This document shows positions 44,394-53,781 of a stretch of 64,000 nt of DNA, one piece after another. The notes under the pieces were generated by a model, which ran no database searches, was not told the DNA's origin, and was given only the letters and a program-made list of their open reading frames with translations. Positions within the stretch are counted from its first letter, which is position 1. The number at the start of each line of letters is the position of its first letter. This stretch comes from Stenotrophomonas rhizophila (GTDB lineage Bacteria; Pseudomonadota; Gammaproteobacteria; Xanthomonadales; Xanthomonadaceae): positions 1,035,586 to 1,099,585 of the forward strand of contig NZ_RJKV01000001.1 of NCBI RefSeq assembly GCF_003751305.1, given 5' to 3'. A program made the translations under genes and the position numbers.

Positions 44394-44720
44394 TCAGCGG
44401 ATCGGTGGTTTCGGTCCGATCTCGTTGGCGTCGGCGCGGTTGGCCACCACGTCGATCACCTTCTGCTTTTCGAAGTAGACGGTGAACTGCGGGTAGACCC
44501 AGCGGTTGATCGTCGGCCATTGGCGCTTCTGCCCGCCGCGCGGTTCCAGACGTTCGCCCGGGTCGCCGAACTGGGCCTGGACCTGCTGCATGCTCTGGCC
44601 GCGGACGGGCAGGGCGACAGCGGGCTTTTCACGGCTGCGGTCAATCAGCAGCGTGTCGGCGTGGGCACTGGAAACGGCCAGTACGGCCAGCAACGGCAAG
44701 GTGGTCAGGTAACGCTTCAT
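44394..44720 (-). CDS. Small secreted protein of unknown function
   Basis: 108 residues with a clear signal peptide (LTTLPLLAVLAVSSAHA) and no lipobox. The mature part (RGQSMQQVQAQFGDPGERLEP, then WVYPQFTVYFEKQKVIDVV) resembles the small BamE/OmlA-like fold in which a helix with the sequence M-x-x-V-x-x-x-F-G-x-P precedes beta strands. I do not recognise a named family. It precedes aguA by 46 bp on the same strand. Confidence 0.75.
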   Translation of the reverse strand: MKRYLTTLPLLAVLAVSSAHADTLLIDRSREKPAVALPVRGQSMQQVQAQFGDPGERLEPRGGQKRQWPTINRWVYPQFTVYFEKQKVIDVVANRADANEIGPKPPIR

Positions 44721-44823
44721 CTCGATCTACTCCCCAGTGGTCAAGAATGCGGAAGGCCCCAGGGTCACAGGTCTGATGACCGACGGCCGTGGGCTACCCG
44801 GCGATTACAACAAAAATGGCAGC

Positions 44824-44846
44824 AAAAAGCCGCCCGTAGGCGGCTT
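44824..44846 (-). terminator. Intrinsic terminator downstream of rpmJ
   Basis: Stem AAGCCGCC / GGCGGCTT with loop CGTA; on the minus strand it is followed by a run of five T. It lies 56 bp after the rpmJ stop. Confidence 0.85.
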
Positions 44847-44901
44847 CTTGTTCATCACCCGGCCCGGTGAGGGGCCGGTGGCGGCCGTGAGGCCGGCCGG
44901 C

Positions 44902-45027
44902 TCAGCGCTGGCGAGCCTTGAAGCGCGGGTTCGACTTGCAGATCACGAAGATCTTGCCGCGGCGACGGACGACCTTGCAGTCGCGGTGACGGGTCTTGGC
45001 CGACTTCAGGGAAGACAGGACTTTCAT
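44902..45027 (-). CDS. rpmJ: Ribosomal protein L36, zinc-less (type B)
   Basis: 41-residue protein of the large ribosomal subunit, read on the minus strand: it opens [20 protein letters not shown] and ends [13 protein letters not shown]. Only two Cys remain and the Cx2C...CxxxxH zinc ligand set of classic L36 is absent, so this is the C-minus (YkgO-type) form, often the zinc-independent paralog. It is monocistronic with its own terminator and lies outside any ribosomal protein operon. Confidence 0.93.
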   Translation of the reverse strand: MKVLSSLKSAKTRHRDCKVVRRRGKIFVICKSNPRFKARQR

Positions 45028-45221
45028 TGCATACCTCGGCGTAAACGTTGGATTCGGTTGGAGCGCGGCCGCGATATGCAGATGACAATCGGCAGGTGAC
45101 GCCCGTTCAAGCCCGCCATTCTACCGGGCTTTTTCCCATCCTTTCAAGTGGTTGGGCCAAAAAAGTCTCAAGCCGCCCCGGGCAGGGGCTAGAATGGGCG
45201 GTCACATCTACCGGGAAACCC

Positions 45222-45902
45222 ATGAATCAGCTTCCATCCGTGCTCACCATCGACGGTCCTTCCGGGGCCGGCAAAGGCACTGTCAGCCGCATTGTCGCAC
45301 GCCGCCTGGGCTGGCATTACCTGGATTCGGGCGCCCTGTACCGGGCGGTGGGCGTGGCCGCCAGCTGGGCTGATATCGATACTTCCGACGCCTCGGCGCT
45401 GGTGCGCTGCACCTTCGACACCCACGTGCGCTTCGTGGAATCGGCCGATGGCGGGCTGCGGGTGCTGGTCAACGAGACCGATGCCACCGACGAGCTGCGC
45501 CTGGAGACCACCGGGGCGCTGGCCTCGGCCATTGCCGCCATCCCGGAGGTCCGGGCGGCGCTGAAAGAGCGCCAACGCGCATTCAGGATGGAGCCGGGCC
45601 TGGTCGCCGACGGACGGGACATGGGCACGGTCATCTTCCCGGACGCCCCATTCAAGGTGTTTTTGACCGCCAGCGCCGAGGAACGGGCCGAACGGCGGCA
45701 TAAGCAGTTGAAAGACAAGGGTGTTTCGGTTAACTTTGACGACCTCCTGCGCGAGATCATGGCCCGCGACGCCCGTGATGCACAGCGCACAGTGGCGCCC
45801 CTGAAGCCGGCAGACGATGCCGTCGTCATCGACACCAGTGGTATTGGCATCGACGCTGTCGTTGCCAAGGTATTGGATCTGCTTCCGGTTTCGGGTGCCT
45901 GA
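45222..45902 (+). CDS. cmk: Cytidylate kinase
   Basis: Phosphorylates CMP and dCMP to the diphosphates with ATP. 226 residues; the P-loop is GPSGAGKGT near residues 12-20, followed by [13 protein letters not shown] and [13 protein letters not shown], all Cmk hallmarks. The ATG at 45222 sits directly before the P-loop strand. It precedes rpsA by 193 bp, the order found in many gamma-proteobacteria. Confidence 0.95.
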   Translation: MNQLPSVLTIDGPSGAGKGTVSRIVARRLGWHYLDSGALYRAVGVAASWADIDTSDASALVRCTFDTHVRFVESADGGLRVLVNETDATDELRLETTGALASAIAAIPEVRAALKERQRAFRMEPGLVADGRDMGTVIFPDAPFKVFLTASAEERAERRHKQLKDKGVSVNFDDLLREIMARDARDAQRTVAPLKPADDAVVIDTSGIGIDAVVAKVLDLLPVSGA

Positions 45903-46095
45903 TCCGTTGTAAAGGAGGCCGTCAATCCATCGACGGTGTCGCACCATCGCAAGGCAACAAAAGCTCCGTCCCGCAATGATGCGTGGCGGTTTTCCTACTT
46001 AACACACGACCTGCGTTTCCGGGGTCGACCAACAGGCGGGCAGTAAGCGGTTCCCTTCGGGGGCCAATGCCCATGTGTCCAACAGAGTAAATCTA
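45903..46095 (+). promoter_or_regulatory. rpsA leader
   Basis: 193 bp between cmk and rpsA, AT-richer near its middle. The bases before the rpsA ATG (CAGAGTAAATCTA) lack a proper Shine-Dalgarno. In E. coli the S1 mRNA also lacks one and relies on leader structure and S1 autoregulation; the same may hold here. Confidence 0.45.
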
Positions 46096-47781
46096 ATGAC
46101 CGAATCATTTGCAGAGCTGTTCGAAGCCAGTCAGGCCAATCTGGCCAAGCTGAAGCCGGGCTCGATCGTCAGCGGTGTCGTTGTTGAAGTCCGCGGCGAT
46201 GTCGTGGTGATCAACGCCGGCCTGAAGTCCGAAGGCATCGTGCCGATCGAACAGTTCCGTAACGACGCTGGCGAGATCGATGTCGCTGAAGGCGACGTCG
46301 TCAAGGTTGCCCTCGATTCCATCGAGAACGGCTTCGGTGAAACCGTTCTGTCGCGTGAGAAAGCCAAGCGCGCGATGGTGTGGGACGAGCTGGAAGAAGC
46401 GTTGGAAAAGAACGAAACCATCACCGGCCGCATCAGCGGCAAGGTCAAGGGTGGTTTCACCGTGGACATCAAGGATGTCCGCGCGTTCCTGCCCGGTTCG
46501 CTGGTGGATGTGCGCCCGGTGCGCGACCCGGCCTACCTGGAAGGCAAGGAGCTGGAATTCAAGCTCATCAAGCTGGACCGCAAGCGTAACAACGTCGTTG
46601 TGTCCCGTCGTGCAGTCGTCGAAAGCGAGCATTCGGAAGAGCGCGAGCAGCTGATGGACAAGCTGCAGGAAGGCGCGATCCTGAAGGGTGTCGTCAAGAA
46701 CCTGACCGATTACGGCGCATTCGTGGACCTGGGCGGTATCGACGGCCTGCTGCACATCACCGACATGGCCTGGAAGCGCGTGCGCCATCCGTCCGAAGTC
46801 GTGAACGTCGGCGACGAGCTGGACGTCCGCGTGCTGAAGTTCGACCGCGAGCGCAACCGCGTTTCGCTGGGTCTGAAGCAGCTGGGTGAAGATCCGTGGG
46901 ACAACATCGCCCGTCGTTACCCGGCCAACAGCCGCGTCTTCGGCAAGGTCTCCAACGTCACCGATTACGGCGCATTCGTCGAGATCGAGCCGGGCGTCGA
47001 AGGTCTGGTGCACGTGTCCGAAATGGATTGGACCAACAAGAACGTCAACCCGTCCAAGGTTGTGCAGGTCGGTGACGAAGTTGAAGTCATGGTCCTGGAC
47101 GTCGACGAGGAGCGTCGCCGCATCTCGCTGGGCATGAAGCAGGTTGCCGCCAATCCGTGGGAAACCTTCGCTGCCATCCACAAGAAGGGCGACAAGGTAT
47201 CGGGCCAGATCAAGTCGATCACCGACTTCGGCATCTTCATCGGCCTGGACGGCGGTATCGATGGCCTGGTGCACCTGTCCGACATCAGCTGGAACACCAC
47301 CGGCGAAGACGTGGTCCGCAACTACAAGAAGGGCGACAACCTGGACGCAGTGGTCCTGGCCGTCGATCCGGAGCGCGAGCGCATCAGCCTGGGCGTCAAG
47401 CAGCTGGAGCAGGATCCGTTCGGTCAGTACATGGCTGCCAACCCGAAGGGTTCCAAGGTCGAAGGCGTGGTCAAGGAAGTGGACGCCAAGGGCGCTACCA
47501 TCGAACTGGCTGACGGCATCGAAGGCTACGTGGCCGCTCGCGACGTTGCGAACGAGCGCGTGGACGACGCGACCCAGTTCCTGAAGGTCGGCGACAAGGT
47601 TGAAGCCAAGTTCGTGGGCATGGATCGCAAGGGTCGTACCCTGCAGCTGTCGATCAAGGCCAAGGACGATGCGGAAATGCGCGAAGTGCTGGAGGAATAC
47701 CAGTCCTCTTCGGCTTCGAGCGGCACCACCCAGCTCGGCGCGCTGCTGCGTGCACAGCTGAACGGCAACAAGTCCGAGTAA
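46096..47781 (+). CDS. rpsA: 30S ribosomal protein S1
   Basis: mRNA-binding protein of the small ribosomal subunit, 561 residues, with six S1/OB repeats; the last four show the RNA-binding pattern (for example [29 protein letters not shown], and the similar [23 protein letters not shown]). The ATG at 46096 gives [13 protein letters not shown]; an in-frame GTG-type start seven codons earlier is less likely. It is followed by a GC hairpin and then ihfB. Confidence 0.96.
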   Translation: MTESFAELFEASQANLAKLKPGSIVSGVVVEVRGDVVVINAGLKSEGIVPIEQFRNDAGEIDVAEGDVVKVALDSIENGFGETVLSREKAKRAMVWDELEEALEKNETITGRISGKVKGGFTVDIKDVRAFLPGSLVDVRPVRDPAYLEGKELEFKLIKLDRKRNNVVVSRRAVVESEHSEEREQLMDKLQEGAILKGVVKNLTDYGAFVDLGGIDGLLHITDMAWKRVRHPSEVVNVGDELDVRVLKFDRERNRVSLGLKQLGEDPWDNIARRYPANSRVFGKVSNVTDYGAFVEIEPGVEGLVHVSEMDWTNKNVNPSKVVQVGDEVEVMVLDVDEERRRISLGMKQVAANPWETFAAIHKKGDKVSGQIKSITDFGIFIGLDGGIDGLVHLSDISWNTTGEDVVRNYKKGDNLDAVVLAVDPERERISLGVKQLEQDPFGQYMAANPKGSKVEGVVKEVDAKGATIELADGIEGYVAARDVANERVDDATQFLKVGDKVEAKFVGMDRKGRTLQLSIKAKDDAEMREVLEEYQSSSASSGTTQLGALLRAQLNGNKSE

Positions 47782-47810
47782 TCGGTCTGTCGCTGTCGTA
47801 GTTTCCTGGG

Positions 47811-47837
47811 CGGCCCGGACATCAGTCCGGGCCGTTT
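47811..47837 (+). terminator. Hairpin between rpsA and ihfB
   Basis: Perfect 10-bp stem CGGCCCGGAC / GTCCGGGCCG with loop ATCA, followed by only three T. It may partly terminate transcription from rpsA so that ihfB is made at a lower level. Confidence 0.65.
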
Positions 47838-47868
47838 CAGGGTCTGAGTTCCTCCCCAAGAGCCCGTA

Positions 47869-48174
47869 ATGACCAAATCCGAGCTGATCGAAATCCTGGC
47901 GCGCCGACAGGCGCATTTGAAGTCGGACGATGTCGATCTGGCCGTGAAGTCGTTGCTGGAAATGATGGGTGGGGCGCTGGCCGGCGGGGATCGCATCGAG
48001 ATCCGCGGGTTCGGCAGTTTTTCGTTGCACTACCGGCCTGCACGGCTGGGGCGCAATCCCAAGACCGGGGAATCGGTCGCATTGCCGGGCAAGCATGTCC
48101 CGCACTTCAAGCCGGGCAAGGAACTGCGTGAGCGCGTCAGCGCCGTGGTGCCGCTGGAAAGCGATCCTGCCTGA
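47869..48174 (+). CDS. ihfB: Integration host factor subunit beta
   Basis: DNA-bending protein subunit, 101 residues, pairing with IhfA. The HU/IHF signature [22 protein letters not shown] with the DNA-intercalating Pro is present. The C-terminal [11 protein letters not shown] tail is standard. Located after rpsA, as in many gamma-proteobacteria. Confidence 0.95.
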   Translation: MTKSELIEILARRQAHLKSDDVDLAVKSLLEMMGGALAGGDRIEIRGFGSFSLHYRPARLGRNPKTGESVALPGKHVPHFKPGKELRERVSAVVPLESDPA

Positions 48175-48277
48175 GTGTCCATCCGCCAAGGGGCGGATGC
48201 GTGATTTCCATGGAGTCGGCTGGTAGAGCGGAGTGTTAGTCCGCTACTCTTGAGCCCTACGGAACTGGAGCTGCTGC

Positions 48278-48562
48278 ATGAACATCGTACGTCTGCTGAT
48301 CCTGCTGGCGGTTCTGGTCGTGGGTCTGATCATCGGCGCCCTCAACTCGCAACCGATCATCATCAGCCTGGGCTTCACCCAGATCAATTCCACCACCGGC
48401 GTGGCGATCATCATCGCCTTGTTGTCCGGTGCGCTCATCGGCGGCGGCCTCGTGCTTGCCAGCATGGTGATCCCGCTGTACGCCAAACTGCGCCGCGCGC
48501 AGAAAGCCGCGCCTGCCGTGGTCGTGGCACCCCCTTCTTCTTCTACATTCGACGGACGCTGA
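48278..48562 (+). CDS. lapA: LapA-family (DUF1049) membrane protein
   Basis: Small inner-membrane protein (94 residues) with two transmembrane helices (about 4-25 and 42-66), then a cytoplasmic tail. In E. coli LapA partners with LapB (YciM) in controlling lipopolysaccharide assembly. It lies 6 bp upstream of lapB, matching the usual pair. The 103-bp gap upstream holds a short hairpin CATCCGCC-AAGG-GGCGGATG at 48180-48199. Confidence 0.88.
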   Translation: MNIVRLLILLAVLVVGLIIGALNSQPIIISLGFTQINSTTGVAIIIALLSGALIGGGLVLASMVIPLYAKLRRAQKAAPAVVVAPPSSSTFDGR

Positions 48563-48568
48563 GCGCCG

Positions 48569-49747
48569 ATGGAATTTGTCTCCGAGTGGTTCTGGTTCTT
48601 CCTGTTCCTGCCCCTGGCCGCGCTGTCCGGTTGGGTGATCGGGCGTCGCGGCGGTCAACGCCATGGCGACAACCAGGTCAGTCATCTGTCCAGCACGTAT
48701 TTCCGTGGCCTGAACTATCTGCTCAATGAGCAGCCGGACAAGGCGATCGAGCTGTTCCTGCACATCGCCGAGCTGGACAAGGAAACCTTCGAAACCCAGG
48801 TCGCGCTGGGCCATCTGTTCCGTCGCCGCGGTGAGGTCGATCGCGCGATCCGCCTGCACCAGGGCCTGGTCAACCGCGCCGATCTCACCGATCAGCAGCG
48901 CGTCCAGGCACTGCTGGCGCTGGGCGAGGACTACATGAAGTCCGGCCTGCTCGATCGCGCCGAAACCGTGTTCACCGAGCTGGCGCAGATCGATCAGCGC
49001 GCCCCGCAGGCGCTCAAGCACCTGATCGGCATCTACCAGGCCGAACGCGATTGGGAAAAGGCGATCGACAACGCCAGTCGCTTCGAAGAAGTCACCGGCG
49101 AGCCGATGGGCAAGCTGATCGGGCAGTTCGAATGCGAGCTGGCCGAGCGTTACCGCGGTGCCGGCAAGATCGACGAAGCGCGCGCCGCAATCGCGCGTGC
49201 CTACCAGGCAGATGCGATGTCGGTGCGTGCCGGCATCATCGAGGGGCGCCTGGAGAACGACGCCGGCAATGCCGAAGCGGCCGTGCGTGCCTACGAGCGT
49301 GCCGCGCGCAACGATCCCGAGTACCTGCCCGAAGTGCTGCAGTCGCTGATGCAGAACTACCGCAAGGTTGGTGACCTCGGTGGCGCGCGCGCGTTCCTGT
49401 CGGAGATGACCGAGCACTATCGCGGCATTGCCCCGGTACTGGCCTTGACCCAGTTGATGGAAGAACAGGAGGGCGTCGCTCCGGCACGCGCCTACCTCGG
49501 CCGTCAGCTCAAGGACCGCCCGTCGGTGCGTGGCGAATCGGCGCTGATCGACCTGACCCTGGCCGAAGGCGCGGATTCCACCGCGACCCTGCACGACCTC
49601 AAGCACATCACCGACCAGTTGCTGGTCCGCAACCCGGCCTACCGCTGCACCCGCTGTGGCTTCGGCGCGCGTACGCATCACTGGCAGTGCCCGAGCTGCA
49701 AGGAATGGGGCACCGTCAAGCCGCTGCTCAACTACGCGGTACTCTGA
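48569..49747 (+). CDS. lapB: Lipopolysaccharide assembly protein LapB (YciM)
   Basis: Membrane-anchored TPR protein that regulates LPS synthesis through LpxC turnover by FtsH. 392 residues: one N-terminal transmembrane helix, tandem TPR units (about 70-330), and a C-terminal rubredoxin-like metal knuckle CTRCGFGARTHHWQCPSC. All four metal-binding Cys are present. Followed by envelope glycan genes with short spacing. Confidence 0.93.
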   Translation: MEFVSEWFWFFLFLPLAALSGWVIGRRGGQRHGDNQVSHLSSTYFRGLNYLLNEQPDKAIELFLHIAELDKETFETQVALGHLFRRRGEVDRAIRLHQGLVNRADLTDQQRVQALLALGEDYMKSGLLDRAETVFTELAQIDQRAPQALKHLIGIYQAERDWEKAIDNASRFEEVTGEPMGKLIGQFECELAERYRGAGKIDEARAAIARAYQADAMSVRAGIIEGRLENDAGNAEAAVRAYERAARNDPEYLPEVLQSLMQNYRKVGDLGGARAFLSEMTEHYRGIAPVLALTQLMEEQEGVAPARAYLGRQLKDRPSVRGESALIDLTLAEGADSTATLHDLKHITDQLLVRNPAYRCTRCGFGARTHHWQCPSCKEWGTVKPLLNYAVL

Positions 49748-49750
49748 CCC

Positions 49751-50725
49751 ATGATGGTCGCCTGGATGGCGGGGCTGCTGGCAGTGCTGGCGGTATCGGC
49801 AGGGCTCACCTGGGGCGCACGCGCCTATGCGCTGCGTCGCAACCTGCTGGATGAGCCCGGCGAGCGCCGCAGCCACGGGGTGGCGACGCCCCGCGGCGGC
49901 GGCATCGCGATCGTGCTGACCCTGCTGCTGACGTGCGTGGTGGCCGCGGTCATCTGGCCCAAGGCAGGGATCACCCTGGCGGTATTCGCGCTGGGGCTGG
50001 TGCTGGTCGCGGGCATCGGTTGGTGGGACGACCATCGGCCGCTTCCAGCGATTCGCCGTCTGCTGGTCCATGTCCTGGCATCCGCGTTGCTGGCGGGCTT
50101 GGTCTGGCATGCCACGGGCAATGCCTGGCAGGCGCTGCTGGCACTGCTGTTCGCAACCTCGTTGATCAACATCTGGAACTTCATGGATGGGATCAACGGA
50201 ATTGCCACCACCCAGGCGATCCTGGCCGGCATTGCGTTCGCCATGGTGCTGCCGCCTCCCTACGGGCTGGCCGGTGTGGTGCTGGGGCTGGCCTGTCTGG
50301 GCTTCCTGCCGTTCAACTACCCGCAGGCACGCATCTTCATGGGTGACGTGGGGAGCGGGGCGCTGGGCTATGCCATCGCGGCCCTGGTGTGTCTGGTCAG
50401 CGTGCGCACCGATGTCCACTGGTTGCTGCTTCTGGTGCCGCTTTCGGCGTTTCTTGTGGACGCGGGCTTCACATTGCTTTCGCGCATCCTGTCCGGACAG
50501 CGCTGGATGGAACCCCACACGCAGCATCTCTATCAGCGCGCGGTGAAAGGTGGCGCAAGCCACACTTTCGTCACCGCGGTGTATCTTGTTTTTGGAATAT
50601 TCAGTGCGGCAGTGTTTAATGCATGCACGAATTTGCAGCCGAGGTGGGAGGCTGCCGTGGCCGTCGCGTGGTTGATCTTCGCGACCGGCCTTTGGCTGCT
50701 CCTGCGCAAGGGAATGCGCAACTAG
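49751..50725 (+). CDS. Undecaprenyl-phosphate sugar-1-P transferase (WecA/WbpL-like)
   Basis: Polytopic membrane enzyme of the MraY/WecA family (324 residues, about ten hydrophobic segments) that loads the first sugar phosphate onto undecaprenyl phosphate for O-antigen or related polysaccharide. Seen motifs: RSHGVATPRGGG near the N-terminus, the WDDHRPLP and NIWNFMDGINGIA Asp-rich loops that bind metal, and ARIFMGDVGSGALGY. The sugar donor cannot be told from sequence. It starts 3 bp after lapB and ends 16 bp before the dehydratase gene. Confidence 0.85.
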   Translation: MMVAWMAGLLAVLAVSAGLTWGARAYALRRNLLDEPGERRSHGVATPRGGGIAIVLTLLLTCVVAAVIWPKAGITLAVFALGLVLVAGIGWWDDHRPLPAIRRLLVHVLASALLAGLVWHATGNAWQALLALLFATSLINIWNFMDGINGIATTQAILAGIAFAMVLPPPYGLAGVVLGLACLGFLPFNYPQARIFMGDVGSGALGYAIAALVCLVSVRTDVHWLLLLVPLSAFLVDAGFTLLSRILSGQRWMEPHTQHLYQRAVKGGASHTFVTAVYLVFGIFSAAVFNACTNLQPRWEAAVAVAWLIFATGLWLLLRKGMRN

Positions 50726-50741
50726 AAGGATTACGCTGTTT

Positions 50742-52649
50742 ATGACGCCTTGGCAGGACCGAATCACCGGCTTGATGCCGCGAGCGGCCATCGTCGCCCA
50801 CGACCTGTTCATGGTCTGGGCGTGCTGGCAGCTCCTGCACGCCGGACGCTACTCGATGCTGGCCGATGCGCCGGCGTTGCCGCTCTGGAACATCGATACC
50901 TCGCTGGTCCTGGTCATCCAGGCCGTGGTGTTCTGGCGGGTCGGCCTGTATCGCGGCCTCTGGCGCTTTGCCAGCGTCGCCGATCTGCTCAACATCTTCA
51001 AAGCCAGTTTCATCGGCCTGCTCGCCATCGTGGTGGCCTTGGCGTACAAGCGCTTCGAAGGCGTGCCGATGTCGGTGCTGGTCATCTACCCGTTCGCGCT
51101 GTCGGCGCTGCTGGGCGCGCCGCGCCTGCTGTACCGCGCGTGGAAGGACTACCAGGCACTGCAATCGGACGTGACCGCCCGCCGCGTGCTGATCCTCGGT
51201 GCCGGCCAGGCGGCCGAAGCCCTGGTCCGCGATCTGCGCCGTTCCGGTGACTTCGAGCCAGTTGGCCTGCTTGACGACGCCCCGCACCTGCAGGGCGCCA
51301 AGCTGCAGGGGCTGCCGATTCTCGGCACGCTGGAAGATGCGCCTGCCGTGGTCCGTGAGACCGCCGCCAAACTTCTGGTGATTGCCATTCCGTCGCTGGA
51401 TGCCGTCGGCATGCAGCGGGTGGTGGCCATCTGCGAAAGCACCGGCGTGCCGTTCCGCATGGTGCCCAAGCTCAACGACATCCTGCTCGGCCATTCGCTC
51501 CCGGGCGAACTCAAAGAGGTGGCGATCGAAGATCTGCTCGGTCGCAAGCCGATCCTGCCGGACTGGGCGCTGATCCGCGGTTGGCTGGGCGGGCGTACCG
51601 TGCTCGTCACTGGCGCCGGCGGTTCGATCGGTTCGGAACTGTGCCGCCAGTGTGCCCGTCATGGGGCAGGGCGCATCGTGCTGGTCGAAATGAGCGAACT
51701 GCTGCTGCTGACCATCGAGGCCGAACTGCAGCGCAGCTTCCCGGATCTGGAAGTGGAAGCGGTGCTCGGCGACTGCGGCGACCCTGCGGTGATCCGTCAT
51801 GCGCTGTCGCTGTCGCGCGTGGACTCGGTCTTCCATGCCGCCGCCTACAAGCAGGTGCCGGTGCTGGAGCGCCAGCTGCGTGAAGCGGTGCGCAACAACA
51901 TCCTCTCCACCGAGACTGTCGCCCGCGCCTGTGTCGAGGCGAAGATCGAGCACTTCGTCTTCATCTCCACCGACAAGGCGGTCGATCCGGTCAATGCACT
52001 GGGCGCCAGCAAGCGCTACGCGGAGATGATCTGCCAGAGCCTGGACCAGAAGACCAGCCACACCCGTTTCGTGACCGTGCGCTTCGGCAACGTGCTGGCC
52101 TCGGCTGGCAGCGTCGTGCCGGTGTTCCGCGAGCAGATCCTCAAGGGTGGCCCGGTCACCGTGACCGACCCGGAAGTGACCCGTTACTTCATGACGATCC
52201 CCGAGGCCTGCCAGTTGATCCTGCAGGCGGCCGCCTCGGCCTCGCACGGTGCCATCTACACGCTGGACATGGGCGAGCCGGTGCCGATCCGCGTGCTGGC
52301 CGAGCAGATGATCCGCCTGGCCGGCAAGCAGCCGTACAAGGACATCGCGATCGTCTATACGGGCCTGCGCCCGGGCGAGAAGCTGCACGAGACGCTGTTC
52401 TATTCGGATGAGGACTATCGCCCGACCGCGCATCCCAAGATTCTGGAAGCCGGCGTGCGTACCTTCGCCCGCGAGCAGGTGCTGGCCAATGTGCCGAAAC
52501 TGCGTGAGGCGATCGCCACCTACGACACCGATGCGATCAACAGCATCCTGTTCTCGACCATGCCGGAGTTCTCGCCGCTGCAACAGGACGATCACGTCAG
52601 CTCTGCTAAAGTTCTCGCCTTTCCGGCGCGTGAGGCCAACAGGTTCTGA
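50742..52649 (+). CDS. Membrane NDP-sugar dehydratase/epimerase (WbpM/CapD-like)
   Basis: 635-residue membrane-anchored extended SDR of the CapD/WbpM family, acting on UDP-GlcNAc-type sugars for surface polysaccharide. About four N-terminal transmembrane helices are followed by a CoA-binding-like domain with ILGAGQAAEALV and by the catalytic SDR domain with TGAGGSIGSELC (about 290) and FHAAAYKQVP. The YxxxK position is LGASK, with Leu420 and Lys424: Tyr is usually replaced by Met in this family. The stop overlaps galU as TGATG. Whether it is a 4,6-dehydratase with C5 inversion is inferred. Confidence 0.87.
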   Translation: MTPWQDRITGLMPRAAIVAHDLFMVWACWQLLHAGRYSMLADAPALPLWNIDTSLVLVIQAVVFWRVGLYRGLWRFASVADLLNIFKASFIGLLAIVVALAYKRFEGVPMSVLVIYPFALSALLGAPRLLYRAWKDYQALQSDVTARRVLILGAGQAAEALVRDLRRSGDFEPVGLLDDAPHLQGAKLQGLPILGTLEDAPAVVRETAAKLLVIAIPSLDAVGMQRVVAICESTGVPFRMVPKLNDILLGHSLPGELKEVAIEDLLGRKPILPDWALIRGWLGGRTVLVTGAGGSIGSELCRQCARHGAGRIVLVEMSELLLLTIEAELQRSFPDLEVEAVLGDCGDPAVIRHALSLSRVDSVFHAAAYKQVPVLERQLREAVRNNILSTETVARACVEAKIEHFVFISTDKAVDPVNALGASKRYAEMICQSLDQKTSHTRFVTVRFGNVLASAGSVVPVFREQILKGGPVTVTDPEVTRYFMTIPEACQLILQAAASASHGAIYTLDMGEPVPIRVLAEQMIRLAGKQPYKDIAIVYTGLRPGEKLHETLFYSDEDYRPTAHPKILEAGVRTFAREQVLANVPKLREAIATYDTDAINSILFSTMPEFSPLQQDDHVSSAKVLAFPAREANRF

Positions 52650-53530
52650 TGAGCAAGCGTATTCGCAAGGCGGTATTTCCTGTCGCAGGGTTGGGAACGC
52701 GATTCCTTCCCGCCACCAAGACCGTTCCGAAGGAAATGCTGCCGATCATTGATCGGCCGCTGATCCAGTACGCCGTTGATGAGGCGATCGAAGCGGGCTG
52801 CGACACCCTGATCTTCATCACCAACCGCTACAAGCATGCCGTTGCCGATTACTTCGATAAGGCCTACGAGCTGGAACAGAAGCTCGAGCGCGCCGGCAAG
52901 ACGGAACAGCTTGAGCTGGTTCGCCACGTCCTGCCCAATGGCGTTCGCGCGGTGTTCGTGACGCAGGCCGAAGCACTGGGCCTGGGCCATGCGGTGCTGT
53001 GCGCCAAAGCCATTGTCGGTGACGAGCCGTTTGCCGTGCTGCTGCCGGACGATCTGATCTGGAACCGTGGCAACGGTGCCTTGAAGCAGATGGCCGACGC
53101 CAACGAAGCCACCGGCGCCAGCATCATCGCGGTCGAAGATGTGCCGCATGACAAGACCGGCAGCTACGGCATCGTGGCCACCGAGGCTTTCGACGGCCGC
53201 CAGGGCAAGATCAGCGCCATCGTCGAGAAGCCCAAGCCGGAAGATGCCCCGAGCGATCTGGCGGTGGTCGGTCGCTACGTGCTGAGCCCGAAGATCTTCG
53301 AGCTGCTCGAAGCGACCGGGACCGGTGCAGGCGGCGAGATCCAGCTGACCGATGCGATCGCCGAGCTGCTCAAGAGCGAACGCGTGGACGCGTTCCGCTT
53401 CGAAGGACGTCGTTTCGACTGCGGTACCCATCTGGGTCTGGTCGAAGCCACGATCCGCTTCGCGCTCGACAACGAGAAGCTGGCGGGTCCGGCACGCGAA
53501 GTGCTGCGGAAGATGCTGGCCGAAGGCTGA
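52649..53530 (+). CDS. galU: UTP-glucose-1-phosphate uridylyltransferase
   Basis: Makes UDP-glucose from glucose-1-P and UTP for polysaccharide and LPS. 293 residues, nucleotidyltransferase fold with AVFPVAGLGTRFLPATKTVPKEMLPI, the Mg/nucleotide motif LPDDLIW and the sugar-binding EKPKPEDAP. Overlaps the preceding stop by one base, so translation is coupled. Ends the envelope operon, followed by two SMAG elements and a terminator. Confidence 0.95.
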   Translation: MSKRIRKAVFPVAGLGTRFLPATKTVPKEMLPIIDRPLIQYAVDEAIEAGCDTLIFITNRYKHAVADYFDKAYELEQKLERAGKTEQLELVRHVLPNGVRAVFVTQAEALGLGHAVLCAKAIVGDEPFAVLLPDDLIWNRGNGALKQMADANEATGASIIAVEDVPHDKTGSYGIVATEAFDGRQGKISAIVEKPKPEDAPSDLAVVGRYVLSPKIFELLEATGTGAGGEIQLTDAIAELLKSERVDAFRFEGRRFDCGTHLGLVEATIRFALDNEKLAGPAREVLRKMLAEG

Positions 53531-53561
53531 GGACGGGCGGCCGCCGCGCGATGCAGCGGTG

Positions 53562-53621
53562 GTAGTGCCGGCCGCTGGCCGGCTCCTCAAGCAGCCAGGG
53601 TAGTGCCGGCCGCTGGCCGGC
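53562..53621 (+). repeat. Two forward SMAG/REP elements after galU
   Basis: GTAG-T-GCCGGCC-GCT-GGCCGGC at 53562-53583 and again at 53600-53621, 38 bp apart in the same orientation. Confidence 0.87.
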
Positions 53622-53635
53622 TCCCGACAGAACAG

Positions 53636-53663
53636 AAAAGGGCAGCCGTGAGGCTGCCCTTTT
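53636..53663 (+). terminator. Intrinsic terminator of the galU operon
   Basis: Stem AAAAGGGCAGCC / GGCTGCCCTTTT with loop GTGA; flanking A and T runs make it usable on both strands, so it may also serve the fadBA transcript. Confidence 0.92.
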
Positions 53664-53676
53664 CGTTTCCCGCCGT

Positions 53677-53701
53677 GCACCGACCAACGGTCGGTGCCTA
53701 C
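53677..53701 (-). repeat. SMAG/REP element, reverse orientation
   Basis: GCACCGACC-AAC-GGTCGGTGC followed by CTAC. An additional long hairpin (53745-53774; arms begin ATCGGTGCC and end GGCACCGAT) follows, 7 bp before the fadA stop. Confidence 0.82.
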
Positions 53702-53781
53702 GTGTTGCATTGGTGCCACCGGTTGCACCGGTGATACCCGCTGCATCGGTGCCGGCCCGAGGGCCGGCACCGATCAGTGGC

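Noticed and set aside
48257..50812. Long minus-strand open frame opposite lapA, lapB and the sugar transferase
   Set aside because: Crosses three well-supported plus-strand genes and their junctions; no domain recognised.
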